From Wuchereria bancrofti (lineage: Eukaryota; Nematoda; Chromadorea; Rhabditida; Onchocercidae): DNA of 64,000 bases. A program made the position numbers and the translations under genes. Positions 23,127 to 36,374 of this stretch are shown here, in pieces. Numbering within the stretch: position 1 is the stretch's first letter; each line of letters opens with the position of its first letter. A model generated the notes under the pieces. The model saw only the letters and a list, made by a program, of their open reading frames with translations, was not told where the DNA came from and did no database searches. The stretch is from the NCBI GenBank assembly GCA_005281725.1, contig SSBO01000009.1, positions 3,980,163 to 4,044,162 of the forward strand, written 5' to 3'.

Positions 23127-25641
23127 ATGGGTCGTGATTGGCTTTTCACAGAGGAACAACTTGCAAATACGCCGTCTAGAAGAGATGGAGTTGATCGTGT
23201 CGAGGAAGACAAGTTGCGAAGAGAGGGAATCAAGCTGATTGTTGAAATTGGCAGTGGTTTAAAGCTGTAATTTAAAACTGTATTAAAATGTTTTGCATAT
23301 GATCAAGTGATATTAATGAACTCTATGCATTTCGCATAGTTTGCAAGATTAATTCGCAAAATTCTATGCTGAAAGATTGGATCTTATTTGGATGATTCAG
23401 CTTACCAACCTCTCCATTTATTTGTCATACAGTTGAGGATGGTTCATTTCAGTTTGAAATTTAGGATTGTATAGAAGGCTTTGGAAGGTTGATTGTTTTA
23501 GGCAGCCAAATCCAACGTTGGCAACAGCAACTGTTTATTTTCATCGTTTCTACATGTTTCATTCTTTCAAGGAATTCCAGAAGCATGTATGTGTTTGACC
23601 TTCGTTTTTTACATTATCACTCGCAAGGTTAAAAATTGTTTCTGCGAAGAAATCAGATTTGATATTTAATAATTTTTATCGTTTTCCACCCTTAAATCAT
23701 ATTTTATCTCTTATTCATTTTTCCTTTGTTAATTTTCATTATATAAGCCGTCAGAAACGAGACTTTCATTTCTTTAATCATGGTGTAGTTTAAGATGTGG
23801 GGAATATTTTAGATTTCATATGCTTCAGTGTATTTTAAACGCAGGGAAATGTATTTCGTAAGTTTTGAGTTGTCTAGTATGACTCTCAACAGAAGTATTG
23901 CTGTAATCAATGGATCGGATCAGTCAGATTTTGAATATAGAAGTTCATTTCAGCTGACAGCTTTGGGTTGTCTATTCCTGGCTGGAAAAGTCGAAGAGAC
24001 ACCAAAAAAATGCAGAGACATTATACTGATTGCGAAAGAAAAGTACCCTGACTTGTACAGTATGAAAAATGCAATTGTAAGTGATTACATATTATAATAC
24101 GAGCAGAATGTGATTGTAAAGAATGTGGCGCCAAAAGTTTTTGCAAATAACATTTAAAAACTAGTATAACTTGAATTAGAATTAAATTTCAGGAGGAGGT
24201 AATGGGTATTGAACGAGTTCTATTGCAAACAATTAAGTTCGATCTTCATGTGGATCATCCATATACGTTTCTTTTGCAATACCAGAAGGTCAAGTTTTTG
24301 CGATATTAAAGCTTAATTTGGTGCATTACCGGCTGGGAAATACCTTGAAAATGTGTTTTCTGGTCTCCCCACCATTAATTTCTAAAATAATCTAAAATAA
24401 CTTACTGGAATTCAATAGTTTCACCAGTAATGTTTTAAGGTTTTTAAGTTAGATCGCGAAAAGAAGCAAACGGTATTGCAGAATGCATGGACATTTGTCA
24501 ATGATTCGATATCGACAACGTTATGTCTTATGTGGGAACCAGAAGTATGGATTTATATTGTTTTGGTTCATTGCTTTCATCGTATAGTTTAATTCCTCAT
24601 AGTGGTAGTTGAGGTGATTCAAGCATGCTGTTAATTGACGTAGTAGTATAGTTGGAACATAAGGAGGAACCCTCACAAATTCGTCTGAAAATATCTACTG
24701 TTTAGTAGATAGTTTTTCATCATTATGACCACTTACTAAACTGGACATGAAACAATATCGTAATGCAAGTTGATCATAGCAAAGGTTAAAATGTGTAGGA
24801 AGAAGTTTCCGACAGTAACAAATAACTATTAAAGTTTCCGACAGTAACAAATAACTATTAAAGTTTCCGACAGTAACAAATAACTATTTGGACTATCCTT
24901 GTACCATTGAGTTATTGGAGAAGGAAGAGGAATAGAAGTATTTTCTACGAAAACTATTCAGGTAATTGCTATTTCGTTAATATATATGGCTTTGAAAATG
25001 ACGAAACTGGATAACTGTGACTGGGTTGATAGACAACCAGGCGAGCAGTGGTGGGATCAGTTCGTTGCCAACTTAACTTCTGATATGATGGAGGATGTTA
25101 GTTTTATTTTTGATACTTTGATTTCAAAACTTCTTTTCATTAATACAGTGATTTTCTTATCATTTATCTTATTTGTTATAGTGTCCTTAACGTCTGAATT
25201 CGTTTGAAAATATTTCTTTGAAACAATAATTAGTTTTTTATCATCGTGACCGTCTGTTAGCTTGGATATGAAACAATATCGTAACGCTAAGATGTTTATG
25301 GCTGTCTGAACAGAACTTATTTTTACCTTAAGTTTACTTTTACCTTATTTAACTTAATTTTACCGGTACTTATTTTTGGACAGTCAAAGCAATCAGATAA
25401 ATGTTTTTGTTGATTTCAGTTCAGAACCATCTGTTGCAGACAGATAGATTAATAATATATTTTTGCTAATAGCCGTGTTGGGCACGCGATCTTGTCGTCT
25501 CATGAGTGTATTATACCAGTGGATTAAATCATCCTATAAAGTCTTGCCGAAGACAGTAAATTTGATTAATATCTGAAATAATTTTAGGTTTGTCATAAAG
25601 TGCTTGACTATTATACGATTACGAAAACAGAAAGTCGGTAA
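23127..25641 (+). CDS. ccnk-1: Cyclin K
   Basis: Seven exons in phase: 23127-23266, 23502-23586, 23954-24076, 24193-24288, 24440-24544, 24962-25096, 25588-25641; predicted 245 aa. Both cyclin boxes are present. Diagnostic stretches are [58 protein letters not shown] and [16 protein letters not shown] and LLQTIKFDL match cyclin K better than cyclin T. Cyclin K pairs with CDK12/CDK13 and supports phosphorylation of the RNA polymerase II C-terminal domain during elongation. The predicted protein ends soon after the second box (VCHKVLDYY... then TAA) and has no proline-rich tail like that of vertebrate cyclin K. A gt within the last codon (CG|gtaata) leaves a longer splice form possible. The first Met follows a TTCAG acceptor by 12 bp. 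Confidence 0.95.
24679..25289 (+). repeat. Pair of about 91-bp direct repeats flanking cyclin K exon 6
   Basis: The segment 24679-24769 recurs at 25197-25289. Both copies run AATTCGT-TGAAAATAT... through AGTTTTT-ATCAT to ATGAAACAATATCGTAA. They share roughly 70-80% by eye, with the best match in the last 20 bases. The copies lie in the introns on either side of exon 6. Confidence 0.65.
24804..24888. repeat. 29-bp tandem triplication in a cyclin K intron
   Basis: Three head-to-tail copies of a 29-bp unit starting AGTTTCCGACAGTAACAAAT occupy 24804-24832, 24833-24861 and 24862-24888 (last copy slightly short). The copies are identical by eye, so the expansion is recent or under constraint. Confidence 0.92.
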
Positions 25642-26552
25642 TAATCGCTTTCATACGTTGCTTGAGTCGATATCTGGCACTGGCATAAAGTTTCCATCTG
25701 AAGGGAAAGGATAACACTCAGTGAGTCACAATCAAGAAATATTAATCCCCTCTCGCGTACGCTATTTTGTCACTGTAGCTAATGATCGCAAAAGAACTAC
25801 AGGTTTTGTGTAGTTTTTTTTGCTGCGGAGATTGTTTACCTATATCTTCCAAATTACATTCAAACAATTTTCACATAAATAATGATGTGTTGTATTAATC
25901 ACGCTATAAAGTTTTTTATTCTCATTTCGTTTCTCCCGAAGAAAGAAAAATGGATTGGTAAATAGTGTGTTTACAAAACTTCGGTCTTTATTGCTATATA
26001 ATTCATATATTTCCCAAGTGATGGTTTTATTAAAAGTTGATTTTCACCGAAAAAAACTGAAATTATAAATAAAATAGCAACAACAAGGGATACTCTTGAG
26101 AGCCTTCCATAGGTATAGAATATGTGGTGTGCTTCGCTTTTTATTCAGAAATATTTGCTTCATGAAATAACAAGGGTAATTTGTGTAAAACGTATGTATG
26201 ATATTGGAAATGGCTATTTACGTCCAGCTCAAATTCTGTTTTTTGTTACCAAGAAGTCGAGAAAAACTTATTAGCTCCCAGGGATAAGAGTAGGGAAATT
26301 TAGGGATAAGGCAAAACTTGTTGGCATAGCGAGAATAAAGAGTTAAACATCATGTAATGCAACTGAGATATAAGATGCAGCATTTATTCGGAAGACAAGA
26401 TTACTGTATCAGTGAGATGTAATAACTTGTTCATTGAATAGTGCTGATACAGATAATTGTGGAGAGGAAGCAAGGATATTGTTTTTATTTTAAACATACT
26501 ACAGTAATGTTCGGGAAAGCTTGGGGATGCAGATTTTGTCTCATCAAATTGT
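25642..26552. other. Convergent intergenic gap, no gene seen
   Basis: About 0.9 kb between the 3' ends of cyclin K (+) and the FMO gene (-). It should hold both 3' UTRs and polyadenylation signals (AATAAA-like strings occur). No other feature seen. Confidence 0.55.
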
Positions 26553-29500
26553 TCAAAAAATCGTGGACATGTCGTATTGTAAATCGAACCATAATAAAAT
26601 GAATGAAAAAAATACGAAGAAGATGACAACATTTACGGTATATGCGAATGTAGTGAGATTACGGGAACCTAAGCAGAATACCCAAATACCGGTGGAAAGT
26701 ACCACACACGTCCATCCAGCAAGCCATTTCATGGATATATATCGGAAATACTCATCCTGTAGCATTCTCTAGACTCGATTTCGAAATAACTTGCAAATTT
26801 CAACTTCAATTTAAATTTTAATGTATAAGATTTTCTGTGCTCAGGCTGATTTTTGTCCTAATGCACTGAAGTCCCTTGATTGGGATTTTAAAAAACATTA
26901 TTTCTGGTCATAGATCAACTTAAACTTACAATTTTTCCGTGCTTTTTATATCTTTTCATGTGACATTCTCTGTTCTTCAGTGGAAATTTGACACGTTCAG
27001 GAAGGCTTATCAATGTTTCCTTGGCTTTATCCCAAGATCCAGGGCCCTCAAGTCGGTAGACATATGGTGCATTAGCACTAATAAGCAGTCGAAGACAAAA
27101 ACTGGGCTCTGTGAACATGTACTGAAAACGGATCAGATAAAAAAAAATAAAATAGTACAGAAAAAATTCAATAAAGAAAAAATTTTTAACTTAATTTTTT
27201 TTAATTAATTTAAGAAAACCAAAATAAAAATATATGTACGCAGAAAACTGAAGTAAATATAAATTAAAAAATACCTTCTTTAAACTAGGCTTACAACCTA
27301 TTTGTTCAGCAATTTCGTCCATATATTTAATATAATCCACTTGGAGAGTGTGTTTCTTACTTTTGAAATATCTGTTATAAAAATAGAAAAAGTACTTAAG
27401 ATCAACGGTATTACGTTCATTATAGTAAACTTAATTCCCCACCACATTCTGCAAATTTCCGTCTTACAATTTTTTTTTTTTTAGATTCAAGTATTAAATG
27501 GTTTCCTGGAAATGTAAAGAATAAAATAAGCCCTTAATTTGAATCCGTTATCATTTCGAATGATCAGAAAATTAGATGATGCGACGTCAGTTGAATTATG
27601 TCTAAACAGCATTCGAACATTTAATGCCAGACACCTTCTCTTAGATTACACTCAGATTGCAAAAAAAAAAAAATGATTGCCAATGAACAGTTATATTGTC
27701 AATTCTAATCTGTTGGAGATATAGCTCTAACCTTCTCTTAATTTGAGCTTGTTTAATTTTAATATCAGCCATCATTTCTGTGTGAAGAGGTAGCTTAATT
27801 CGACCTTTAAATACAGCAGCAACCCATCGACACTGCATTTCCGAAATTGGCAAAATACTTCCGATAGGTTGAATCAAACCAATAACCGCTAAGGAAGGAT
27901 ATTTCAATGGAAAAACATATTTGTATAGTTCCACTTCATGATCCTGGAAAATATGGCTTGGAGAAATTTATCAATAATTTTAGTTTGAGAACAACACTTA
28001 GGGAACAACACTTTTTCCAAATTAATTCAAATTCCAAGACGCATATGGTTTTCCTCTAATAGTATAAGAATAATGAGATTTAGATTAGAATTATTTAAAT
28101 TCCTCTATTGGTGATGTACCTTTAACGGTATAATAAATTCCGGATAGAGAAATGGAAAACCAAAGGTATAACCAGTCGCAAAAATGATGACGTCAGCTGG
28201 AAATTGACGTCCTCCTTTCACTTGAATAGTCGTTTCTTGGATTAGTTCGACATCTTCCTGAATGATGAATAATAAAATACGAGGACAAAAAAAAATCTTT
28301 GAAGAATACATTTCACTGCAATAGAAAAAATTACTGTAATAACGATTCGTCCGCTACAAAGAAGATTGGGCAAGTCATCGTTGATAGTAGGATGTTGTTG
28401 CAGAAACCGATGGTTTGGACGAAGTCCATATAGATCATGATCCAGTCGTAGCTTTGAATTGAAAAAAAGATCAAAAGTACTTTTGAAATACGAACTTTGC
28501 AAGTGTCAGAACGAATAAAACGCAATCAAAAAAAAAAAAAATGAAAATAGGAATGATGTATGATGCATTGCTTGCATTTGATATTAAATTTCTGGCGGTA
28601 AGCGTAGGAATTACATTTTCAGAATAAACAGAATAAATTGTTTTGGGTCAAAAAAAAGAAAAGAAAAAGAAGAAAACTTAGTCACTTGTCTTAACGAACT
28701 GGAATTTATGAAATTGAAATTTATTTATGTTATTATTGGGGATGATTAAACTCTTTTTTCACTCATAATTTTAATATATCAATTTGAAACCTGCAAGCGA
28801 TGCTCCATGAAATCGTTAGCAACTGTCCACGGTAATTTATCCATCAAATAATTGTATAAACGGGTCATCATTTTTAGATCATTAGGAATACCTCCTTGGC
28901 TTACACGATTGAAAATCCATGAACCACGACGGGTGGAAATTGTGACCTAAGTTGAAGATAATTATCTTCTAAATACAAATTATTGAACAGTGATTCTTAG
29001 ATAATGTTAGATAATAATTAGATAATTAATGAGTCGTGGTCGTCAGATTGCTAGGAAATGTTCCAAGCAGTATCGATCAGTCTTAATCGTGATTTAGAAA
29101 TCGACTCTCATCAATATTCAATCACTTTTCATATACGAAAATTTTGAATCATCGTTAATTTGGGCTCCAGTGAAGAAACTGTAATTAGTAACTTATTATT
29201 CGCGATAATACTAACCGACTTCGCAACTCCAGATAATTCTGCAGCAATGTCAAGAGCTGAATTACCAATTCCAACGATAAAAATATTTTTTTCTTCAAAT
29301 CCTTGGTAATCGCGGTATTTATGAGAGTGAAGGATACGTCCTTTGAATTTCTCACTTCCTAAATCGAAATTGAGTGAGTCATCTAACTTTTTCAAATCAG
29401 TAATGATATAACCAAGAAATTTCAATTAAATGTAAAAAAACATTAAAAATATCATGGAAATGCTAAATGTCTTAGTTAAAAAGCTCCAAAAGATTTTCTA

Positions 29501-30980
29501 AATCCACAAAAACATTTAAATATTTCTCAAACGAAGATTTTGTCGAAATAATGAAGACGTACCAGGTATCTGAGGATACTGTGGAAGACTGTGATGTCCA
29601 GTGCATATCATTACATAATCAAACAGCTTCTTATCACCATTATTTGTCTTTATTTCCCAAAAATCATCCTTTCGTGAAATCTAAAAAAGTCTACCCTAAA
29701 ATTATCTGTTCGTGAAACCTAGAAAATGAAAACCCAATAAAATTTGTAACTTAATGTAAACTTAATGTAATGTAATGTAATCTTTTTATTCAAAATAAAA
29801 GCTCAAATTTAAGCATGACATGTTCGTTTAATATTTGAATTTGAAGAAATGTCAGCATTTGAAGATATTTGAATTTTCTTAATATAAGTTTAAATGATTT
29901 AAATTAATTCAACCGAAGCTATTATTGAATAATACAAGAATTACCTGCTGCACTATCGTGTTAAAACAAATGTGTTGGTATAACTTATTCACTTTAGCAT
30001 AATCTTTCAAATACTCCAAAACTTTTGAATGATGCATAAAATTGCAAAAGTTAGAAGGTGGTGGAAAGTCAGAATAGGCTGTCATTTCTTTCGATGTATT
30101 CATTACTGTCGACTTCATCACTGTGCCTCCCTCCTGAATTTATTTTCGAAATTTAAATTTCTTTATATTGAGTTCATCTCTCATTTTTCATTTAAATCCT
30201 TTTTTTCATTTCCATCGGCTTTACAGTGTTTTTTGCTTTATTATATATTACCATCTTTCTTTTTCGTTTTATAATTCTACTTACTTTGCTAAGATGTTAA
30301 TTCTATGAGAAATTACATCTTTACTAATGAACAAAGTGACAAGTGAGATTGTGGAAGAACAATTCCGCTTTTTCTTCCCGATTCTAACATTTCTGGAAGA
30401 TAAAGTAAATATTTGTGCTACCTTTCAGCTTGCTTTATCATACATTTCCATCTTTCTTTTTCTTCCTACAATCCATTTTATTGATGAGTTCTCCAAGATT
30501 TTAAAAAGATGAAAAATCTGGCAACAAAAATACCCAGGAATTCACAAGGCTTTCCCAAAAAATTTTGGCTGAAATTTCTCTCGAAATAATTAATGTAATT
30601 GAAATGAAGTGAATATCACTTTATGTTACTGAAGATTACAATAACAATTTTAGTAATAGCTTTTATCTAGGATTGCTTCCCTAATTGTCCCATTGGCCTT
30701 GACACGAAATTATGGAAAAATTAATGGACTATTGGAAAATTTTAAGAATTAAACATCAAATGCATGTAATTGATGCTTAATTCTTGTTTTCTAATTTTTA
30801 AGTTCCAAAATGAAATAAAGTGAGAAGCTAAGATCAACTCACTATTAACTCAGGTCGATAATTCCACAAGCCTCCAATATCATTAGTGCGTTCATAGGCT
30901 ACCACATCCAATCCAACTGTGCGACATTCTTTGATGGCAGGCAATCCGCTTGCTCCCGTGCCAATTACACAAACTCTCAT
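26553..30980 (-). CDS. Flavin-containing monooxygenase (FMO family)
   Basis: Eleven exons in phase: 30980-30843, 30133-29945, 29680-29563, 29358-29216, 28946-28791, 28451-28335, 28257-28120, 27943-27732, 27371-27275, 27121-26930, 26768-26553; 571 aa, close to animal FMOs (about 530-560). FMOs use FAD, NADPH and O2 to oxygenate soft nitrogen or sulfur centres and sit on the ER membrane. Seen: FAD-binding GTGASG at residues 8-13, the FMO signature FKGRILHSHKY (FxGxxxHSxxY) near residue 153, NADPH-binding GIGNSALD near residue 178, and FATGYTF near residue 312. IGLIQPIG and the LEGPGSWDKA block near the C-terminus also match the family. The last exon encodes two hydrophobic stretches, one of them FFVFFSFILLWF, consistent with a C-terminal membrane anchor. 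It lies about 0.8 kb downstream of CNPPD1 on the same strand. Confidence 0.95.
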
Positions 30981-31795
30981 CGTACAGACACAGCGATTAG
31001 TACAATAGCAGCCAAAACAATTTCATATGTGGTTATAGTTTTGCTTCTTCAAGAATCGACAATCTAGGACAAATGTCGTTTCCCTTCTCCGCCTTCCATT
31101 TTAATCTATTTTCCTCAGTCCTTGAGATTTCACATTAAAGGTCAGTAGGCCAAGTATTAATCTGTGAAGGGATGTATTTCTGAGCTGCATAAAATGATTT
31201 CATGTTCTTATAAATTCTACGAGAGTGGAAAACAAAATACTTTAGGTTTAGAGAACTTTTTTCACTTCTTTCATAATCTTATCGACTTCTTGCATGCCAG
31301 AATACTTAATGAGCATCAGAGAGTGACTATGCCGGGAAGAAAAAAGGATCAAAAGAATATTCCTATCTTTCAAGCTCATTCCTCAGAAAGCGGTTCGTAT
31401 GTTCAAGCGAATGAACAACTTTCCTTCTCAATCAAGAAAACCTCTCTTTCTCAAACACATGTTATAAGATTGCAGTTTTTATTATAGCAGTATGCTCAAT
31501 ATGTATACAGCTTGGTCGTATGATTTTACAGATTGTTGAGCAGCAATTGAAGTAAATTACAGGAAAAACGTTAAAACATGCAAAATGTATGGAACAACTT
31601 ACACCTTTCAAGTGCCACTCTGCATATTATAAATCAAACTGTATTGTAGAATCACTTTTACTTATCGATAGTTGCAAAAAAAATATTGGTTAAAAGAAAC
31701 GAAAGAAGGGAGAAAAATGATCTGAGCTGAATTTGGTAATTAACCATGAAAAATAAATTTTACAGCAAATAAATTCTAATGAAAAGATACATCTT
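30981..31795. other. Same-strand intergenic gap between CNPPD1 and FMO
   Basis: About 0.8 kb. A 107-codon plus-strand frame at 31164-31487 has no supporting splice context or family resemblance. The short same-strand spacing allows an operon, in which case a spliced-leader acceptor should lie just before FMO. Confidence 0.4.
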
Positions 31796-34048
31796 TCAGC
31801 TGTATAAACTGTACACTGATAAAGCGTCTTCCCAAAAGGTAGTTCGATTGAAGAGCATATTATACTTAATAGTAATATCCGATGTTAAGAAGGAGCAAAA
31901 AACACGATGAACACGGGATATGTACCAGTCGCAAAAATTATTAGGTATAAAAGAAAAGATAGCTATCTCTTGTTGCGTCACGTTATCAACAATGGGACTG
32001 GCAGACAATATATATTTATCGTTTTTTACCAAGTTGTCTGAAATTATGTAATGTTTGATAATTCCTTGACAAACATGAAAAATAAATTCAAATTTGTGAC
32101 ATCGTTCCTAGCTCTGCTCCGTTTACTTCAAATTATCAAATTTCAGAGTCTCAAGCCACCATATTACTGTGGCTTGCCGAAAAAGTAAATGGCCACAAAA
32201 TTCAGAGAGAACTCAGAGAAAACTTCAGCAAGACATGATATGACTCAGTGAAGTCTAAAAAATCCATTAAACTCACGTTGTATGCTTGCTGATATCGCAA
32301 TTTGAGGAAATATAAGAAGTGAAATAATCGCAGTAGAATAAACAAAAGTAAATGCAGCAAATGATAACATTAACGGCTTAACGCAATCAGATATGATACT
32401 TGTCCTCGACAGAAGTATAGCTATTTCATTATAAGTACAAAACCCGCGTTTTTCTAGGCTATCCTTTGCTACCCATACTTCCACTTCTCCTAATATCTGT
32501 ACAAATTCAACATAACTTACATTGGTGTTCCAATGCTGAAAAATGAAAAATACAAAAAAAATTCCATCAGTGTCGAAATTTACATTATCACTGAACCCAA
32601 AAATTGATTTGAATTTCCTTTCGTGAAAATTCATTTAGTTTCAAAAGTTGTAAATAGTATACTTGTCGTAGATGCTCATTAAACTAGCAGATTGAGAAAC
32701 AACTTGGAAAACTTCACGAAATTCCTGAAAAGCCACCTCCCTAAAAATCCCAAAAATATGCAATTATAAGTACGAATCAAAAAAGAAAAAAGTTCTTCAC
32801 AAAACACCATAACTGCAGAAAAACATACAATAGCATCTAGAACGCTCAGCTCCATTTCATTGACTCGTTTCAAAGAGATACTGGCTAATGCAGCCCACTC
32901 GTCATTGTAAACGAATTCCCGCTGTCCTACATCCTAAAAAGCTATCATCGCTAAACAACAGATTAAACAATTCTGCAGAGAATGCTAATACTGAGTCGAT
33001 TTTAATCTAACGGATGAAGAAACAAACTGATGTCAAAAGTGTCAGCAAATACTTTTTATGGTAAAACATTCTGATGTAGCTTCATCACCAATTTGAGGTA
33101 CATATAGAATAAAAATTGGTTATGCGAAAGGAGTGAAAAAAAAAAACAAAGATCTATAAACAAAACTTACATGAAGATATTTGCTTGAAATTATAAGAGC
33201 TGAAAGATACAATTCGCTCGGGTCAGAAGATTCAAAACAAGCTTTATCAGCAGTTCGTATGCGATCAAGATAAACCATTGCTATTAAAAATGTACAAGCG
33301 TCCACACACCCATGACTGCGGATAAACTCTTATAAATTCGAAATTTAAAAGAAATAAATTTATTGCCTGTAAGAAAAGAAGAAAAGATCCTGATAATATT
33401 GCATTCAATTGACTAGAGTAGTTTCTCTGAATAATCTCTTCTCGGCATAATACGAAAAGAACAATAAATTGAGTTTAGTTTCTGCAGTGTAGCAACTTCT
33501 AACAAAGTTTTATAAAATAAAGTAGGATTCTAAATTAATTCACAATAAACTTTGGACAAAATTCACAGTAAATATTATATACCGTGATAAAGACGTTGCT
33601 GAATCCATGCTCATGTAATCATATGGACAATGCCTATCGAAATAGTCCATTGCAAGTTCTGAAACATTTCGGAATAGGTAAAAACAGGTCTATTGAACTG
33701 ATTTTAAAGAATTACTAAACTTTGAAATTTTGATCCTATAACCACGCTTAAGGCATGCCATCTTCAATTTTTATCTTACAATAATTTTGCTAAAGAAGAT
33801 GTTATATTTAAGGATGAGAGTGACTCATTAGCATAGCGTATTTGGCAAACAAGTCTGAAAATCTGACTGAAGTGAAATTTCAAGTTGAATATCCTACCGG
33901 AAAGTGGAAGCGGCAACGATTTCATTTGACGACTCCCATAACACAGAGATCTTCGCAAGCGTTGTTGTAAACGTTTGAACGACAGCAACACTGGTGGCAT
34001 TACGGCACGTAAATTCTTATGATCGAATGATATAGCGTGGAAAATCAC
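31796..34048 (-). CDS. CNPPD1-like protein (cyclin Pas1/PHO80 domain-containing)
   Basis: Six exons in phase: 34048-33898, 33658-33583, 33315-33171, 32933-32829, 32535-32277, 32037-31796; predicted 325 aa (human CNPPD1 is about 410). The order of conserved pieces matches: RLRRSLCYG, ELAMDYF, AMVYLDRIR, SSDPSELYLSALIISSKYL, YNDEWAALASISLKRVN and a TYNEIAILL segment. Two hydrophobic stretches follow around residues 215-245, then a divergent C-terminus. The cyclin fold normally binds a CDK; the partner of CNPPD1 is not established. ATG at 34048 is the first in-frame start; MPPVLL at 34000 is an alternative. A 32.7-kb ORF with an FREVFQVVSQ segment is also splice-compatible and could be an alternative exon, but the direct join gives the better family match. 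Confidence 0.85.
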
Positions 34049-36374
34049 TCACACAGTTAATCAACCCAACACGTGTCCTTACCCGCCCGTTCGATCCGTC
34101 CGAGGGTGCCGTGAACGAAGTTACAGTTATTGTAATTCAGGGACGTTCAAATTCGCGCTGCCTTTTAATATCTCTTTTGGAATGGCTGACGAGCGTATGT
34201 AGTGCGGTCGGAGTATCGTCGTGGCGTGCGATACATTTTGCAATCGAATAATGCATGTAAAATGAGCCGATAAGCAGCTGAAGGGGATGTATGGAGGGAT
34301 GTTTTCAGTGAAGGGCAGAGGTTGCGGTTTCGTCGGTTCTGTTCTGGGCGGTAACCGTGAAAGTTAAATTTTGCTTCTCTTCTAGAAAATGTTGGAGGAT
34401 GAAACCAAGACTGCACATCTTTATAGATAGTTTTCGATTATTTGCAGTGTTATTTAATTGTTTATTAGTTCACTATTTCCCATAGATATTCATTTGCCCT
34501 TACGTAAGCATTCACTTCGTTGTGGCGGCGTTCAATTGGCAATTGCAGTTATTCTTTGACCTTTGAGTGGTAATAAAGTGGTCTGTCAGCTTTACCATAT
34601 GATTAGATCATGGTGAATGTATTGTATCGATTATATACGGCATGCTTAGGCTATTAAGGTTAGTGAATCCTTCTGAATTTTAGAATTCTTAGAGAGTAAA
34701 TGTAACCGTCGTAGGATAGGTTTTGAAGAAAGCAAAGTAGTAAATTAAGATGGCAACAAGAAAATAAACTTGGGGAAGAAAGGGTAATGATTTGCTGGGC
34801 AGATTTTATTGCATAAGCATTTTCGCTTCATTGTTAACGTGGTGTTTTGAGAAGGTCCCTTGTTTTCATTGTTACCATATATTTCTTAATGTGTTTACTT
34901 CTCTCGCTCCCTTTCACCTTCTCATTGCTGGTGGCTTGTTTAAACAATTGTTGACAACAAATTTGCACTTTTCACTGATGTGTACGGGATTTTTCGTTCT
35001 TGGGGTTCTGTTGAACTTTCAATTTTTCGAAAATGATAATAATGCTGTTCGATTCTGAAGTTTTTATCCGTCTTGTTTTTTGCGTCTTTTTCAAATTGTG
35101 GTACTATCGTCGTAATTAACTTTTCAGCTTTATTATTTTTATTCCTTCATGTCTTCAATATTCTGCAAATATTTCTATCGTAATAAGCCATTCTTTACTT
35201 TCTGTTTCAGTGTTTAAAATTAGTTGACAGCTTTTTAAGGCAAGTTGTGTTTGAAGTATGATTTAACTAATCATCCCGCTGCTATTGTTTGTTAATTCCT
35301 TAAATTTTAGGCATTGTACATGTAAACATTTTCAAATTAGGTCGTCGTTTACCGGTATGAATTGACGTTTTCCTCATGTCATATTGCTTTAAAAGGTAGC
35401 GGAGGAGGGGGAGGGGATAAGATCAGTATTCATTAAACATAGTTCCGTGTCTGAGAAAATTGTTGAATTAAATTTTAGAATATTGCTACAATTTTCCATT
35501 CTTTCGCCGAAGTTGTAATTATTATTGTTGGTCTTATCCACAGAAAACTCTATAATTTCCTTATCATTGCTAGTCTTATCGCTCTCGTCACTGTTATCAT
35601 TTATTATTGACCCTTTCACAGTCATGCACATTGTTGTTTTAGATGGCATCTGCACTTTAAATAGCCATCAATTATTTTGATATTTCAGCAATGGATCTGA
35701 GATTTCTGCTTCTTATTTACTTTTAAATTACGCCAAAAAGTTTTTGCTTGATCTGTGATCTCTGTTTACTTTTCCATTCAAAAGTTTGAATTAGTTTTGC
35801 ACTTATCGTCTTTTTCTGGCAGCGGGGAAATTTGTCTTGATAAGCACGGCAACTTCTTGAATTGAAACTTGATGGAATTTCAGTCACCGATTCTTTTATT
35901 AATAGCAGGCCATTTAATTTCCGTTCGTAAAATGATGTTTTACTTTCGCTGGTTATAGCTGGTTATTACAAGTTGTCAGCTGCATACTTTGATGAAATAT
36001 GGAACAATATATTCGTCTTTTCAGTAGCATTATTGAGCTTATAACTACTGAAAACTAATTCCAGCTTATATTACCCTTACATTTTCTTCCGTGTAGTCGT
36101 AGTTTAGTATTTTGCTATATTTACATATGCACGTGTTATCTTTATCTTCTTTTTCTATTTTATTTTAAAGTTTTAATAATACTTGACAACACACAGGAAA
36201 ATGGTCGATCGAAATTAGTTAGTTTAACTTAATTCGTTTGATTCAGTTATGTCGTACACATGAGAACTTGAAAAGTGTCTGGGCGGAATGTTTTTGAAGC
36301 TTTTTTGTTTTTTGTTTTAGTAATATCGAGCGGACTTGGTTCAAATAAATAATCGGTTGTGATTGTAAAGTTCA
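34049..36374. other. Divergent intergenic region
   Basis: About 2.3 kb separating divergent CNPPD1 (-) and the AT-hook protein gene (+). The part next to CNPPD1 (34.05-34.4 kb) is visibly richer in G+C and CG than its surroundings, as for a promoter. A single 88-codon minus frame at 35655-35389 (acidic, Asn/Ser-rich, ending PSPSSATF) is the only frame with somewhat protein-like composition; I do not call it a gene. Confidence 0.45.

Noticed and set aside
31164..31487. 107-codon plus-strand frame between CNPPD1 and FMO
   Set aside because: No family resemblance, no splice structure, AT-rich random composition.
32679..32873. Possible extra CNPPD1 exon (FREVFQVVSQ segment)
   Set aside because: Splice-compatible, but joining exon 4 directly to 32535 restores the conserved family order, so this is probably intron.
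35389..35655. 88-codon acidic minus frame
   Set aside because: Composition is mildly protein-like but there is no homology, motif or partner exon; too weak to call.
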